Shown here in pieces: positions 1 through 8,365 of a DNA stretch of 64,000 bases. Each line of letters begins with the position of its first letter. Within the stretch, counting starts at the first letter, position 1. A program made the position numbers and the translations under genes. The notes beneath the pieces were generated by a model, which was given only the letters and a program-made list of their open reading frames with translations, was not told the DNA's origin and did no database searches. Where the stretch lies: assembly GCA_020635675.1 (NCBI GenBank), contig JACJZJ010000002.1:62001-126000 (forward strand). Reading direction: 5' to 3'. Source of the DNA: Flavobacteriales bacterium. Its GTDB lineage: Bacteria; Bacteroidota; Bacteroidia; Flavobacteriales_F; PHOS-HE28.

Positions 1-228
1 ATGGCCAAGGAGTTGCCACAGTTCAGGATGCCCACACTATTGGTCTGGGGAAGGCAGGACACCATCACTCCGCCGGAGGTGGCCGTGGAATTCCATCAAT
101 TGCTGCCCAACAGCGCCCTTCATTGGATCGATGAATGCGGACATGCCCCGATGATGGAACAGCCGGAGCGGTTCAATGCGATCGTGGACCCCTGGCTGGA
201 ATCCACGCTCAAGCAGCAGGAAGCCTGA
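1..228 (+). CDS. alpha/beta hydrolase, C-terminal fragment cut by the window edge
   Basis: Only the last 75 residues are visible. They match the C-terminal part of an alpha/beta-fold hydrolase: a strand with a late catalytic Asp context (LLVWGRQDTITP) and then the catalytic His in ECGHAPMMEQPERF, followed by the final helix. The nucleophile elbow and oxyanion region lie upstream of the window, so base 1 is probably not the true start. The stop codon lies 1 nt before the ATG of engB, so the two genes are probably co-transcribed. The substrate cannot be inferred. Confidence 0.75.
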   Translation: MAKELPQFRMPTLLVWGRQDTITPPEVAVEFHQLLPNSALHWIDECGHAPMMEQPERFNAIVDPWLESTLKQQEA

Positions 229-229
229 G

Positions 230-853
230 ATGAGGAACCTCCGCGCCGAACATCTCGGCAGCGGCAGGGAGGCCGCGCACTGGCCCAAGCCCACATTGCC
301 GGAATACGCCTTCATCGGCCGGAGCAATGTCGGCAAGAGCTCGCTGATCAATATGCTCTGTGGTGTGGACAAACTGGCACGCGTGAGCAATACCCCCGGG
401 CGGACGCGACTCGTCGAGCACTTCCAAGTGGCGGGCACACTGACCACCGATGGGGCCTGGTTATTGGCCGATCTGCCCGGATATGGCTTTGCCAGGGTGG
501 CGCGGAGCGAACGCGAGGCATGGCAGCGCATGGTGCGCACATATCTGCGCGAACGTCCCAACCTGCAATGCGTATTCCTGTTGGTGGACGTCCGGCTCCA
601 ACCACAGCGGAGCGACCTGGACATGGTCCAATGGCTTGGCGAGGAGGGCATTCCCTTCGCCATGGTCTTCACGAAAAGCGACAAGCTTTCACCGCCGAAG
701 GTGCAGGCCAACGTGGCCGCCTACCGGCGGGTCCTGAAGCGGAGCTGGGATGAATTGCCACTGATGTTCATCACCTCGGCCGAAAGCCGAGCGGGACGCG
801 AGACCCTGCTCGAATTCATCGACGAGGTGAACGCGGGCTTCGGCGAAGAGTAG
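230..853 (+). CDS. engB: ribosome biogenesis GTPase EngB (YsxC/YihA)
   Basis: A 207-residue GTPase of the EngB/YihA family, needed for late assembly of the large ribosomal subunit. The G1 P-loop is GRSNVGKSS near residue 30, G2 is the Thr in NTPGRT, G3 is DLPGYG and G4 is TKSD, followed by an ITSAES G5-like motif. The length is normal for the family. The frame stays open upstream, but the ATG at 230 is chosen because it follows the previous stop at once and gives the expected short N-terminus. In Flavobacteria this gene often lies beside gldC and gldB, as it does here, although those run in the opposite direction. Confidence 0.93.
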   Translation: MRNLRAEHLGSGREAAHWPKPTLPEYAFIGRSNVGKSSLINMLCGVDKLARVSNTPGRTRLVEHFQVAGTLTTDGAWLLADLPGYGFARVARSEREAWQRMVRTYLRERPNLQCVFLLVDVRLQPQRSDLDMVQWLGEEGIPFAMVFTKSDKLSPPKVQANVAAYRRVLKRSWDELPLMFITSAESRAGRETLLEFIDEVNAGFGEE

Positions 854-889
854 TACGAAAGGTCCGAGGTCCGTGGCGCATCGTAGCGC

Positions 890-1228
890 CTATTCTCCCC
901 CCTTCACCCCGAGCATGTGCTCCGCGAAATAGGCCGCGAAGTCGCGCATCTGGGCCGCCATGCGCCCTTCGTTCGTCGCTCGTTCGAAGGTGTCGGCCAT
1001 GGTGAGCAGGTTCTGATGGAAGAAAACGTTCATCTCCTCGATCGTCATCTCCTTCGTCCAGAGGTCGATGCGCATGGTGTTGCGCTCCTTCTCGTCCCAA
1101 AGGCTGAGCAATGCCGCTTTGCAGTCACCGCTCCCCTCACCATCGTCGGCGTGCCATTGCATGCTTTCCGGCACCTTGTTCGCATCAAGGTGCACAGTGA
1201 TCCGGATCTCGGAGGTGCGTGCGTTCAT
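890..1228 (-). CDS. gldC: gliding motility protein GldC
   Basis: A 112-residue soluble protein matching GldC. It has the family core TMRIDLWTKEMTIEEM, then FFHQNLLTMADTFERAT and an AAYFAEHMLG end. GldC has no known enzymatic activity. In Flavobacterium johnsoniae it increases the efficiency of gliding and is co-transcribed with gldB. Here it also follows gldB directly (18 nt between gldB stop and gldC start), so it is most likely expressed from the gldB promoter. No signal peptide is visible. Confidence 0.92.
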   Translation of the reverse strand: MNARTSEIRITVHLDANKVPESMQWHADDGEGSGDCKAALLSLWDEKERNTMRIDLWTKEMTIEEMNVFFHQNLLTMADTFERATNEGRMAAQMRDFAAYFAEHMLGVKGGE

Positions 1229-1246
1229 GGGTCGGGTATCGTTGGT

Positions 1247-2281
1247 TCAACGGGGTTTATATCGTTGGAGCACGGCACGAGGATCGCGCAGCGCGAACAG
1301 CTCACCAAAGGTCATTTCCGGGTGGTCGTCCAGGTAGCTCTTCACCATCCTGTAGCCCACCCACTCCCCGATATGGCCGGGACTTTCGCGTGGAAATCCG
1401 TTCGTGAAGGGCGCGTCGTTCATGATGCGGTCGATGACCTCCGGAGATGAGCTGAACAACATCTCCTTTGCCACCAGTTCCTTCCAGATCATGTACTCGT
1501 TGTCGGCGCACCACTTCAGCTGGTCCCTGGTGAAGGCGAACTTCAGGGTGTGGTCCGTGTCCGGAAGGAGCGCATCGAGCAGGGCCATCACCTTGCCGGT
1601 CTCCACCAGATGCGTCAACAGGTCCTTGCCTCGCACGTCGGGCTGGTAGTGCACCATCAGCCATCCCTTCATCGCGCCCGGCAGCAGCATTTCGGGAACC
1701 ATCCTGTCCCGGATATACTTGGGGAACACATCCGGGGCGAGGTAGGTTACCACAGGTTGCTGGGGGCCGATGAACCATTCCGCTCCGACCCCAAGAACGC
1801 TATCCGTTGGAAATATGCCGTAGTTGAATCCGCTGTTGAAGATGACCACACGCGGTATGAGACTGTCCGGGAACACGGCGTGCAGGCGGCCGAACGCCAG
1901 TCCGAACCCGGTGCGCGCACCGGTCATGTCGCCCAGCATGCTGTCGATCGCGCTCTGTGCCGAACGCCAGTCCGGATCGTGCGTGAAACTGTACATCAGG
2001 CGTGGCAATCGGGGGTCATCGATGGACGCCATGTGGAGGACCTCCTCAACGTACACGCGAAAAAAGGACCCGAATTCCGCATCGGCCTGTTGGAGGGCCT
2101 TGCGAACGCTGTCCGTATGGAACAGGAGCCGGTCCAGCCGCCCCACCGGAACCTCCAGCGGCCGGGCCCCGCGGGGAATGCGTTCATCGGTGTTCACGCA
2201 GCCCAGGAGCAGCAGGATCAGCGCGCAGGCCGCGGTGACGCGCACCTGAGGCGGGCGTCTAACTTTGGCCCATTGATACAT
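1247..2281 (-). CDS. gldB: gliding motility lipoprotein GldB
   Basis: A 344-residue predicted lipoprotein. The start at 2281 gives a short basic N-terminus, a hydrophobic stretch and a lipobox ending LLLLGC, which fits membrane anchoring. The rest matches GldB: an EVPVGRLDRLLF start of the mature domain, a central TYLAPDVFPKYI region, and a C-terminal GEWVGYRMVKSYLDDHPEMT block. GldB is required for gliding in F. johnsoniae; its biochemical role is not settled. The open frame continues to 2503, but a perfect Bacteroidota -7 box lies 6 nt upstream of the 2281 ATG, which decides the start. It heads a gldB-gldC operon. Confidence 0.92.
   Translation of the reverse strand: MYQWAKVRRPPQVRVTAACALILLLLGCVNTDERIPRGARPLEVPVGRLDRLLFHTDSVRKALQQADAEFGSFFRVYVEEVLHMASIDDPRLPRLMYSFTHDPDWRSAQSAIDSMLGDMTGARTGFGLAFGRLHAVFPDSLIPRVVIFNSGFNYGIFPTDSVLGVGAEWFIGPQQPVVTYLAPDVFPKYIRDRMVPEMLLPGAMKGWLMVHYQPDVRGKDLLTHLVETGKVMALLDALLPDTDHTLKFAFTRDQLKWCADNEYMIWKELVAKEMLFSSSPEVIDRIMNDAPFTNGFPRESPGHIGEWVGYRMVKSYLDDHPEMTFGELFALRDPRAVLQRYKPR
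2260..2267 (+). promoter_or_regulatory. putative promoter -7 box (TAACTTTG) for the PorT-like barrel gene
   Basis: TAACTTTG is a perfect match to the Bacteroidota -7 consensus TAnnTTTG and lies 27 nt before the ATG at 2295. No clear -33 TTG is seen. It faces the gldB box 20 bp away. Confidence 0.5.
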
Positions 2282-2287
2282 GGACGT

Positions 2288-2295
2288 CAAAACTA
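2288..2295 (-). promoter_or_regulatory. putative promoter -7 box (TAGTTTTG) for gldB-gldC
   Basis: On the minus strand TAGTTTTG ends 6 nt before the gldB ATG, so the mRNA would be nearly leaderless. The box overlaps the first bases of the divergent barrel gene. Confidence 0.55.
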
Positions 2296-3032
2296 TGAAC
2301 AAGGCCATCCCCGTTCTCGCCATCGCGGTGCTCACCGCGACAACACTGCAAGCCCAGGAGACCCAGCGCGGTGTGAAGCTTGGCATCAAAGCCTCGCCGA
2401 ACATCGCCTGGATCCATTCGGACACGAAGGAATTGAAAAGCGACGGGGTCCGATTGGGGTTCTCGTTCGGGCTTCTGACCGACTTCCGACTGGGAAATAA
2501 CAACTACGCCCTATCGACCGGACTGCTGCTCAACATCACCGGAGGCAACCAACGATCGGACCAGTTCGACTTCGACCAGGACATCAGTGGGATCACCGTC
2601 CGTCGATCGGTGGAAGCCATGACGTTCAAGCGGAAGCTTCAATTCGTCGAACTGCCCGTGCTGATCAAGCTGCGCACCAACGAGATCGGCTACATGACCT
2701 ATTTCGGGCAGCTTGGCTTCGGCTCGGCATACAACATCAACGCCAAGGGTGACAGGTACACGATGGACAGCATCACCGGTGAAATGAGCAGGGAGAGCGA
2801 TGCGAACATCAGCGATCAGACCGCCATCTTCCGGGCTTCATTGATAGTGGGAGCGGGAGCGGAGTACAACATCGCCGGCAACACGTCCATCCTGTTCGGC
2901 GTGAACTACAACCACGGGTTCACGGACGCCTTCAACAGCAAGGGTAAGCTCTTCGAGGTGGAAGGCAACAACAAGGTGGAGACCCATGGCAAGCTGAGCT
3001 TCGTGGAACTGGCCCTGGGCGTCTACTTCTGA
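2295..3032 (+). CDS. PorT-like outer-membrane beta-barrel protein
   Basis: A 245-residue exported protein with signal peptide MNKAIPVLAIAVLTATTLQAQ. The mature part starts RGVKLGIKASPNIAW and has alternating amphipathic strands, ending in aromatic SFVELALGVYF, as expected of an 8-stranded outer-membrane barrel (OMP_b-brl_2/PorT-like group). Databases often name such proteins PorT family, but that does not show a T9SS role. An alternative ATG at 2280 would add five residues before the signal peptide; 2295 is preferred. A strong terminator follows at 3053-3081, so it is probably monocistronic. Confidence 0.8.
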   Translation: MNKAIPVLAIAVLTATTLQAQETQRGVKLGIKASPNIAWIHSDTKELKSDGVRLGFSFGLLTDFRLGNNNYALSTGLLLNITGGNQRSDQFDFDQDISGITVRRSVEAMTFKRKLQFVELPVLIKLRTNEIGYMTYFGQLGFGSAYNINAKGDRYTMDSITGEMSRESDANISDQTAIFRASLIVGAGAEYNIAGNTSILFGVNYNHGFTDAFNSKGKLFEVEGNNKVETHGKLSFVELALGVYF

Positions 3033-3052
3033 TCCGCGACCACACGCTTCGG

Positions 3053-3081
3053 AAAGCCCTGCGATCTTCGTGGGGCTTTTT
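3053..3081 (+). terminator. rho-independent terminator after the PorT-like gene
   Basis: A 7-bp stem AAAGCCC/GGGCTTT (3053-3059 with 3073-3079) with a 13-nt loop runs into TTTTT at 3077-3081. It lies 20 bp after the barrel gene stop and before nadE. Confidence 0.7.
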
Positions 3082-3100
3082 GCTGAACAGGACCCACATC

Positions 3101-3895
3101 ATGGACAAGGCACGCATCATCGACCATATCACCGACTGGCTCCGTGACTACTGCACACGTGCCGGCATGAACGGCTTCGTGGTGGGCGTGAGCGGCGGCA
3201 TCGACAGCGCCCTGACCAGCACGCTTTGCGCCCGCACGGGACTTCCCACGGTCTGCGTGGAAATGCCCATCCATCAGCATTTCGACCAGGTGAAGCGCGC
3301 CCAGGACCACATCACCTGGTTGCGGGAGAACCATGCGAACGTGCGCATGGAAGTGGTGAAGCTCACCAGTGTGTTCGATCAACTCGTGGCCGAGCTGCCC
3401 GGTGTGGAGGACGAGACCATGCGCCACCTGACCCTCGCCAACACGCGCGCGCGCCTGCGCATGACCACGCTCTATTATTTCGCCGGCCTGCTGCGGTTCC
3501 TCGTCGCGGGCACCGGGAACAAAGTGGAGGACATGGGCGTCGGGTTCTTCACGAAGTACGGCGATGGCGGGGTCGACATCGGCCCGATCGCCGACCTGAC
3601 GAAGACCGAAGTGTACGCCCTGGCGGCCGAGCTCCGGATCGCCGGAACGATCCAACAAGCCCCCCCGACCGATGGCCTGTGGGGTGACGAACGGACCGAT
3701 GCCGATCAGATCGGTGCCACCTACCCCGAGCTGGAATGGGCGATGGATCTGCGGGAGAACGGTCTGGACCCCCGGACCATGGGGTTGACCGACAGGCAGC
3801 GCGAGGTGCTGGCGATCTACGACCGGCTGCACGCGGCGAACAAGCACAAGATGGAGCCGATCCCCGTCTGCCTGATCCCCGAGCAACTGCGGTGA
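3101..3895 (+). CDS. nadE: NAD(+) synthase
   Basis: A 264-residue NAD synthetase that converts nicotinate adenine dinucleotide to NAD with ATP and an amino donor. The ATP pyrophosphatase P-loop SGGIDSAL is near residue 34. Further family motifs are RARLRMTTLYYFA, GTGNKVEDMGVGFFTKYGDGG and the C-terminal Lys-rich NKHKMEPIP. It has no N-terminal glutaminase (nitrilase) domain, so it is the short ammonia-dependent type. The ATG at 3101 fits the usual start; the frame is open a little further upstream inside the terminator. Its stop overlaps the GTG start of the DUF4421 gene. nadK, which uses its product, lies at 51430. Confidence 0.93.
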   Translation: MDKARIIDHITDWLRDYCTRAGMNGFVVGVSGGIDSALTSTLCARTGLPTVCVEMPIHQHFDQVKRAQDHITWLRENHANVRMEVVKLTSVFDQLVAELPGVEDETMRHLTLANTRARLRMTTLYYFAGLLRFLVAGTGNKVEDMGVGFFTKYGDGGVDIGPIADLTKTEVYALAAELRIAGTIQQAPPTDGLWGDERTDADQIGATYPELEWAMDLRENGLDPRTMGLTDRQREVLAIYDRLHAANKHKMEPIPVCLIPEQLR

Positions 3896-4998
3896 AGCGC
3901 AAGAAGCACTTGCAGGCGGCCCGCATTGCCGGGGCGACCGCGCTTTTCCTGCTCCTTGGCCGACCGGCCGCGCACGCCCAGGATACCACCTTCGCTTCCA
4001 ATGGCGGCTTCGACCCCGACCGTGTGATCGACCTGACGCACCGGTTGACATTGCGCGTCTACGGCAGCACCAAGTTCAACTCGATGGACCTGGAGGACGG
4101 GCGCCAGAGCAGCCGGATCACCTATAGGCCGAACACGAACGTGAACCTGGGCGTCGGCGCGAGCTACCGCTCCCTCACGCTCAACATCGGTGTGGGCTTC
4201 CCCTTCCTGAACGGCGACCAGGAACTGCGCGGCCGCACGCGCTACTTCGACGCGCAGGGCAATATGTATGGCCGACGCTATGCGATCAATCTCTTCGCGC
4301 AGGTCTATCAGGGCTACTACATCGACGCGCTGTCCTATCCGGGATCCGCCGCCGGCGATCCGCTCTACCAGAGCATCATCGACCACGATCGTCTGCGCCC
4401 GGACATGCACCAGGAGAACCTGGGGGCCAGCGTGATCTACATCGTGAACAACAGGAAGTTCAGCTACCGCGCGGCCTTCAACCAGGATGCCTGGCAACGG
4501 CGCAGCGCCGGCTCCATGCTGGTGGGCGGCTATGCGGACTATCAGGGCATGCGCTCGGACCGGACGGAGATCCCCACGCCGGTGGACACCCTCTTCGATC
4601 CAGCCCTGCGCTTCCGCCGCATCGATCTGTACGAGCTGGGCGGACTCTTCGGCTATGTGCACACCTTCGTGATCGGCCATCACGTGTTCCTCTCGGCATC
4701 GTTCGCAGGCGGCATCGGACTGGGGCGCAGCGAGACCTTCTTCCCCGAGGCCGAGGGCGACACCTCACGCGTGCACCTGGGTCTGGAACTGCGCATCCAG
4801 CAGCGCCTGGCGTTCGGCTACAACGGGAACCATGCCTGCGTGGGCGTCTCCTACACCAACGAACGCTCCACAGCGAACTTGGGACCGGATGTGACCTACG
4901 GCTGGAACGTGGGCAACTTCCGTCTGTTCGTGGCCTATCGCATCCCCGTGCGCATCGGCATCATCGAGAAGGCCATGCGGCGGTTGAAAGGGACGTGA
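3892..4998 (+). CDS. DUF4421 family outer-membrane protein
   Basis: A 368-residue exported protein that matches the DUF4421 family of Bacteroidota barrel-like proteins. The GTG start overlaps the nadE stop (GTGA), which points to translational coupling, and gives a signal peptide ending PAAHAQ. Family features are ITYRPNTNVNLGVGASYRSL and NIGVGFPF early in the mature part, followed by strands rich in Tyr and Phe, and a C-terminal VGNFRLFVAYRIP. The function is unknown; an outer-membrane location is inferred from the strand pattern. Confidence 0.8.
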   Translation: MKRKKHLQAARIAGATALFLLLGRPAAHAQDTTFASNGGFDPDRVIDLTHRLTLRVYGSTKFNSMDLEDGRQSSRITYRPNTNVNLGVGASYRSLTLNIGVGFPFLNGDQELRGRTRYFDAQGNMYGRRYAINLFAQVYQGYYIDALSYPGSAAGDPLYQSIIDHDRLRPDMHQENLGASVIYIVNNRKFSYRAAFNQDAWQRRSAGSMLVGGYADYQGMRSDRTEIPTPVDTLFDPALRFRRIDLYELGGLFGYVHTFVIGHHVFLSASFAGGIGLGRSETFFPEAEGDTSRVHLGLELRIQQRLAFGYNGNHACVGVSYTNERSTANLGPDVTYGWNVGNFRLFVAYRIPVRIGIIEKAMRRLKGT

Positions 4999-5036
4999 GG
5001 TCCAGGGATCTTCCGCAGTACTTGGAAGGAAGGATC

Positions 5037-5081
5037 GAGGCGGAACCTTATTGAACGGTCATGAGAAGCGACCTCCGCCTC
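5037..5081. terminator. inverted repeat between convergent genes (possible terminator)
   Basis: GAGGCGGA (5037-5044) pairs with TCCGCCTC (5074-5081) across a 29-nt loop, in the gap between the DUF4421 gene and the 3' end of korB. There is no clear T tract, so termination is only a guess from position. Confidence 0.3.
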
Positions 5082-5083
5082 TT

Positions 5084-6115
5084 CTAGCCTATCGTCCACG
5101 TCCGCTCCCCGCTCAGCAGCTTGTCGAGGTCGCCGTCGCCCTTCAGTTCACGGGCCCTGGCCACCTGGGCGTTGAGCTTCTCCTCGTGGGTGACGCGGTC
5201 ATTGACGTAGAAAACGCCAAAGGGCCGCGGGAAGGCGTTCTCCTTCCGTGGGTCGTCGAAAAGTCGCACGAGGATGGACGCCTTGAAGTTGTCGCGCTCG
5301 TCGTGCACCCAGCAGTCGTTGGGCGAGAAGTCCGGGCCGATGTCGATGATGCGCGGCTTCATTTCCGAGGAGATGCAGATGCCCTTGGTGCCGTTGGCGA
5401 AGGTGAGCGGCTTGCCGTGCTCGACGAAGAGCGTGTGCATCGGCTTGGTGGCTTTATCCGTGAAGATCTCGAAGGCGCCGTCGTTGAAGACGTTGCAGTT
5501 CTGATAGATCTCCACCATGCTGGCACCGCGGTGTGCATCCGCGCGGGCCAGCACCTCGCGCAACTGCTTCGGATCGCGGTCCATGGCGCGCGCGATGAAG
5601 GTCGCGTCGGCACCCTTGAACAAGGCCAGCGGGTTGAACGGATGATCGATGCTGCCCATGGGCGTGCTGCGCGTCACCGCCCCTTCCGGGCTGGTCGGCG
5701 AGTACTGCCCCTTGGTGAGCCCGTAGATCTCGTTGTTGAAGAGCAGGATGTTGACGTCGACGTTGCGGCGCAGCAGGTGGATGATGTGGTTGCCGCCGAT
5801 GCTGAGCGCGTCGCCATCGCCGGTGATCATCCACACGCTGAGGTCCGGGCGCACGCTGCGCAGACCGCTGACGATGGCCGGTGCGCGGCCGTGGATGCCG
5901 TGGATGCCGTAGGTGTCCAGGTAGTACGGGAACCGCGAACTGCAGCCGATGCCGCTGATGAACACGATCTCCTCCTTCTTCCGCCCGCTCAGCTCCAGGA
6001 GCGTCTCGACCTGTTTCAGGATGCTGTAGTCGCCGCAACCCGGGCACCAGCGCACCTCCTGGTCGCTGCTGAAGTCGACCTTTTCGGGTGCGACCGTTCC
6101 GTTGGTGGTGCTCAT
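5084..6115 (-). CDS. korB: 2-oxoacid:ferredoxin oxidoreductase beta subunit (2-oxoglutarate type)
   Basis: A 343-residue thiamine-diphosphate subunit of a 2-oxoacid:ferredoxin oxidoreductase. The cluster-binding motif WCPGCGDY is near residue 23, a further Cys lies in SGIGCSSR, and the TPP/Mg motif is GDGDALSIGGNH. The closest family resemblance is to 2-oxoglutarate:ferredoxin oxidoreductase (KorB), which turns 2-oxoglutarate and CoA into succinyl-CoA while reducing ferredoxin; substrate assignment rests on similarity to the KorAB pair. Its ATG overlaps the korA stop by ATGA, so the two subunits are coupled. Confidence 0.9.
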   Translation of the reverse strand: MSTTNGTVAPEKVDFSSDQEVRWCPGCGDYSILKQVETLLELSGRKKEEIVFISGIGCSSRFPYYLDTYGIHGIHGRAPAIVSGLRSVRPDLSVWMITGDGDALSIGGNHIIHLLRRNVDVNILLFNNEIYGLTKGQYSPTSPEGAVTRSTPMGSIDHPFNPLALFKGADATFIARAMDRDPKQLREVLARADAHRGASMVEIYQNCNVFNDGAFEIFTDKATKPMHTLFVEHGKPLTFANGTKGICISSEMKPRIIDIGPDFSPNDCWVHDERDNFKASILVRLFDDPRKENAFPRPFGVFYVNDRVTHEEKLNAQVARARELKGDGDLDKLLSGERTWTIG

Positions 6116-8034
6116 GCTTCGGCGGGGGTCGGGGTGCGGAGCATTTCCATGGCGGCGGCATGGACCTCTTCGCTGGTGAAGGGCATTCCCTGGACCTTGT
6201 TCAACCCGCGGGCGTCCACGAGGAACTCGGCGCGGAGCAGCTGGCGAAGCTGTCCGCTGTTCATCTCGGGAACAAGCACGCGGTCGTAGCGCTTGAGCAG
6301 ATCACGCAACCCTTTGTTGAAGGGAAAGAGGTGACGCAGGTGGACATGCGCGACGGCATGACCCTCCTCCTGCAGACGCAATGCGGCGGTGCGGATGGCG
6401 CCGTAGGTGGACCCCCAGCCCACGATCAGCAGGTCGCCGCGGTCGGGGCCGCTGTCCAGGCGGATCGGTTTGAACCGGTCGGCGATGCGAGCCACCTTGT
6501 CGGCACGGAGACGCACCATCTTCTCGTGGTTCACGGGGTCGTAGCTCACGTTGCCGGTGCGGTCCTCCTTCTCCAATCCACCGATGCGGTGCTGCATGCC
6601 GGCCTGACCGGGCAGGGCCCAGGGACGCACGCCACGCTCGTCACGCACGTAGGGCAGGAAGGGTTCCGTCATATGGAACAGAGATCGCTTCTCTCCCCCT
6701 TCGTCGGAGCTCGCGATGACGGGAGGGACGAACGGCGGCTTGATGGCACCCAGGTCCTTCGCCTGCGGGAAACGCCAGGGTTCGGCGCCGTTGGCGATGT
6801 AGCCATCGCTGAGCAGCATCACGGGCGTCATGCATTCCAGGGCGATCTGTGCCGCTTCGAAGACCATCTCGAAACAATCGATCGGCGTGCTGGCCGCGAT
6901 CACCGGCACGGGCGCCTCGCCGTTACGCCCGAAGACCGCCTGCCAGAGATCGGCCTGTTCGGTCTTCGTGGGCAGGCCGGTGCTGGGGCCACCGCGCTGG
7001 ATGTTGATCACCACGAGCGGGATCTCCAGCATCACCGCCAGGCCCAGCGCCTCGCCTTTCAACGCGATGCCCGGACCACTGCTCGCCGTGACGCCCAGCG
7101 CACCGCCGTAGCTGGCGCCGATGGCCGAGCAGATCGCCGCGATCTCGTCCTCCGCCTGGAAGGTCTTCACACCGAAGTTCTTGTGGCGCGAGAGCTCGTG
7201 CAGGATGTCGCTGGCCGGTGTGATCGGGTAGCTGCCGTAGAAGAGGTCGAGCCCGGCACGTTGCGCGGCGGCCACCAGACCGAGGGCGATGCCCTGGTTG
7301 CCGGTGATGCTCCGGTACGTGCCCTTGGGCATCGGCGCGGGCTTCACCTCGAAGCGCGTGGTGAAGGTCTCGCTGGTGTCGCCGTAGTTGAAGCCCGCCT
7401 GCAGGGCCCGGCGATTGGCCTCCAGGATGTCCGGCTGCTTGCTGAACTTCCTCTGGAGGAACGCCTCGCTGTTGTCCAGGCTGCGGCTGTACATCCAGTT
7501 GATGAAGCCGAGCACGAACATGTTCTTGCAGCGGTCCTTCTCCTTCATCCCCAGCTGCACGTCGGCCAGAGCATTGCGCGTCATCTTGGTGACGTCGATC
7601 GCATGGACCGTGTAGTTGGCCAGGGTGCCGTCGTGCAGGGGCTCCGCACCCTCGGGATAGCCTGCGAGGCGCAGGTTCTTGGGGTCGAAACCATCGCTGT
7701 TGGCGATGATGATGCCGCCCTTCTTCAGCTTGGACAGGTTGGCCTTCAGCGCGGCGGCGTTCATCGCCACCAGCACGTCGCTCTGGTCACCAGGTGTGAA
7801 GATCTCCACGCTGCCGAAATGGAGCTGGAACCCGCTGACGCCGGCCAGGGTGCCCTGTGGCGCGCGGATCTCCGCGGGGAAATTGGGGAATGTGCTGACG
7901 TCGTTCCCGAACAGCGCGTTGGTGTCAGTGAACTGGCTGCCGGTCAGTTGGATCCCATCGCCGGAATCGCCGGCGAAGAGGATCACGACGTTCTCGCGTT
8001 CCTCGATGTGCTTGTGGTGCAGGGTCTTGTCCAT
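6112..8034 (-). CDS. korA: 2-oxoacid:ferredoxin oxidoreductase alpha subunit, gamma-alpha fusion
   Basis: A 640-residue fused subunit. The first 190 or so residues form the gamma domain (FAGDSGDGIQLTGSQF, then APQGTLAGVSGFQ). The rest is the alpha/pyrimidine-binding domain, with GNQGIALG, YGSYPITPASDILHEL and SSGPGIALKGEALGLA. It pairs with KorB to make a two-subunit enzyme of the reductive or ferredoxin-linked TCA type. No separate ferredoxin-like delta subunit is encoded nearby. The ATG at 8034 is chosen over the upstream TTG at 8049 because that TTG lies inside a perfect -7 promoter box. Confidence 0.9.
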   Translation of the reverse strand: MDKTLHHKHIEERENVVILFAGDSGDGIQLTGSQFTDTNALFGNDVSTFPNFPAEIRAPQGTLAGVSGFQLHFGSVEIFTPGDQSDVLVAMNAAALKANLSKLKKGGIIIANSDGFDPKNLRLAGYPEGAEPLHDGTLANYTVHAIDVTKMTRNALADVQLGMKEKDRCKNMFVLGFINWMYSRSLDNSEAFLQRKFSKQPDILEANRRALQAGFNYGDTSETFTTRFEVKPAPMPKGTYRSITGNQGIALGLVAAAQRAGLDLFYGSYPITPASDILHELSRHKNFGVKTFQAEDEIAAICSAIGASYGGALGVTASSGPGIALKGEALGLAVMLEIPLVVINIQRGGPSTGLPTKTEQADLWQAVFGRNGEAPVPVIAASTPIDCFEMVFEAAQIALECMTPVMLLSDGYIANGAEPWRFPQAKDLGAIKPPFVPPVIASSDEGGEKRSLFHMTEPFLPYVRDERGVRPWALPGQAGMQHRIGGLEKEDRTGNVSYDPVNHEKMVRLRADKVARIADRFKPIRLDSGPDRGDLLIVGWGSTYGAIRTAALRLQEEGHAVAHVHLRHLFPFNKGLRDLLKRYDRVLVPEMNSGQLRQLLRAEFLVDARGLNKVQGMPFTSEEVHAAAMEMLRTPTPAEA

Positions 8035-8046
8035 GAAAAGACGCGG

Positions 8047-8054
8047 CAAAGGTA
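8047..8054 (-). promoter_or_regulatory. putative promoter -7 box (TACCTTTG) for korAB
   Basis: A perfect TAnnTTTG on the minus strand, 12 nt before the korA ATG. It rules out the longer TTG-start reading of korA. Confidence 0.55.
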
Positions 8055-8108
8055 CGGCTGCGGGTATCGCCGGTCGTGATGGCGGTCACGCCGGGGAGGA
8101 GCGCGTGC

Positions 8109-8363
8109 TCAGGCGTTGACGGCTTCCACGCTGACGACGGCGGGAGCCACCCGCTTGATCGCCTCCTCCACGCCGGCCTTCATGGTCATCGGGCTCATGG
8201 CGCAGCCGGAACAGGCCCCGTGCAGGCGGACGTGCACAATGCCCTCGGGATCCAAGGCGTCCAACGTGATGTCGCCACCATCGGCGTTCAAGAAGGGGCG
8301 CAGGTCCTCGAGCGCTTCGCGAATGCGCTTCTCTGCCAGTTTGATCTCACGGGCGGACAACAT
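8109..8363 (-). CDS. NifU C-terminal-domain iron-sulfur scaffold protein
   Basis: An 84-residue protein made only of the NifU/NfuA C-terminal domain. The cluster-binding CxxC is in GACSGCAMS, preceded by FLNADGGDITL. Such proteins carry a 4Fe-4S cluster and pass it to apo-proteins. The ATG at 8363 lies 2 nt after the stop of the Mrp-type carrier gene, so scaffold and ATPase carrier are made together. A second, longer NifU-type protein lies at 62273. Confidence 0.88.
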   Translation of the reverse strand: MLSAREIKLAEKRIREALEDLRPFLNADGGDITLDALDPEGIVHVRLHGACSGCAMSPMTMKAGVEEAIKRVAPAVVSVEAVNA

Positions 8364-8365
8364 GA

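Noticed and set aside
3062..3069. GATCTTCG as a promoter for nadE
   Set aside because: It lies in the loop of the terminator hairpin and misses two consensus positions; no reliable nadE promoter was found.
6088..8079. A 663-codon open frame antisense to korA
   Set aside because: It is a shadow of the G+C-rich korA gene, with no recognisable domain; korA has full family motifs and a promoter box.
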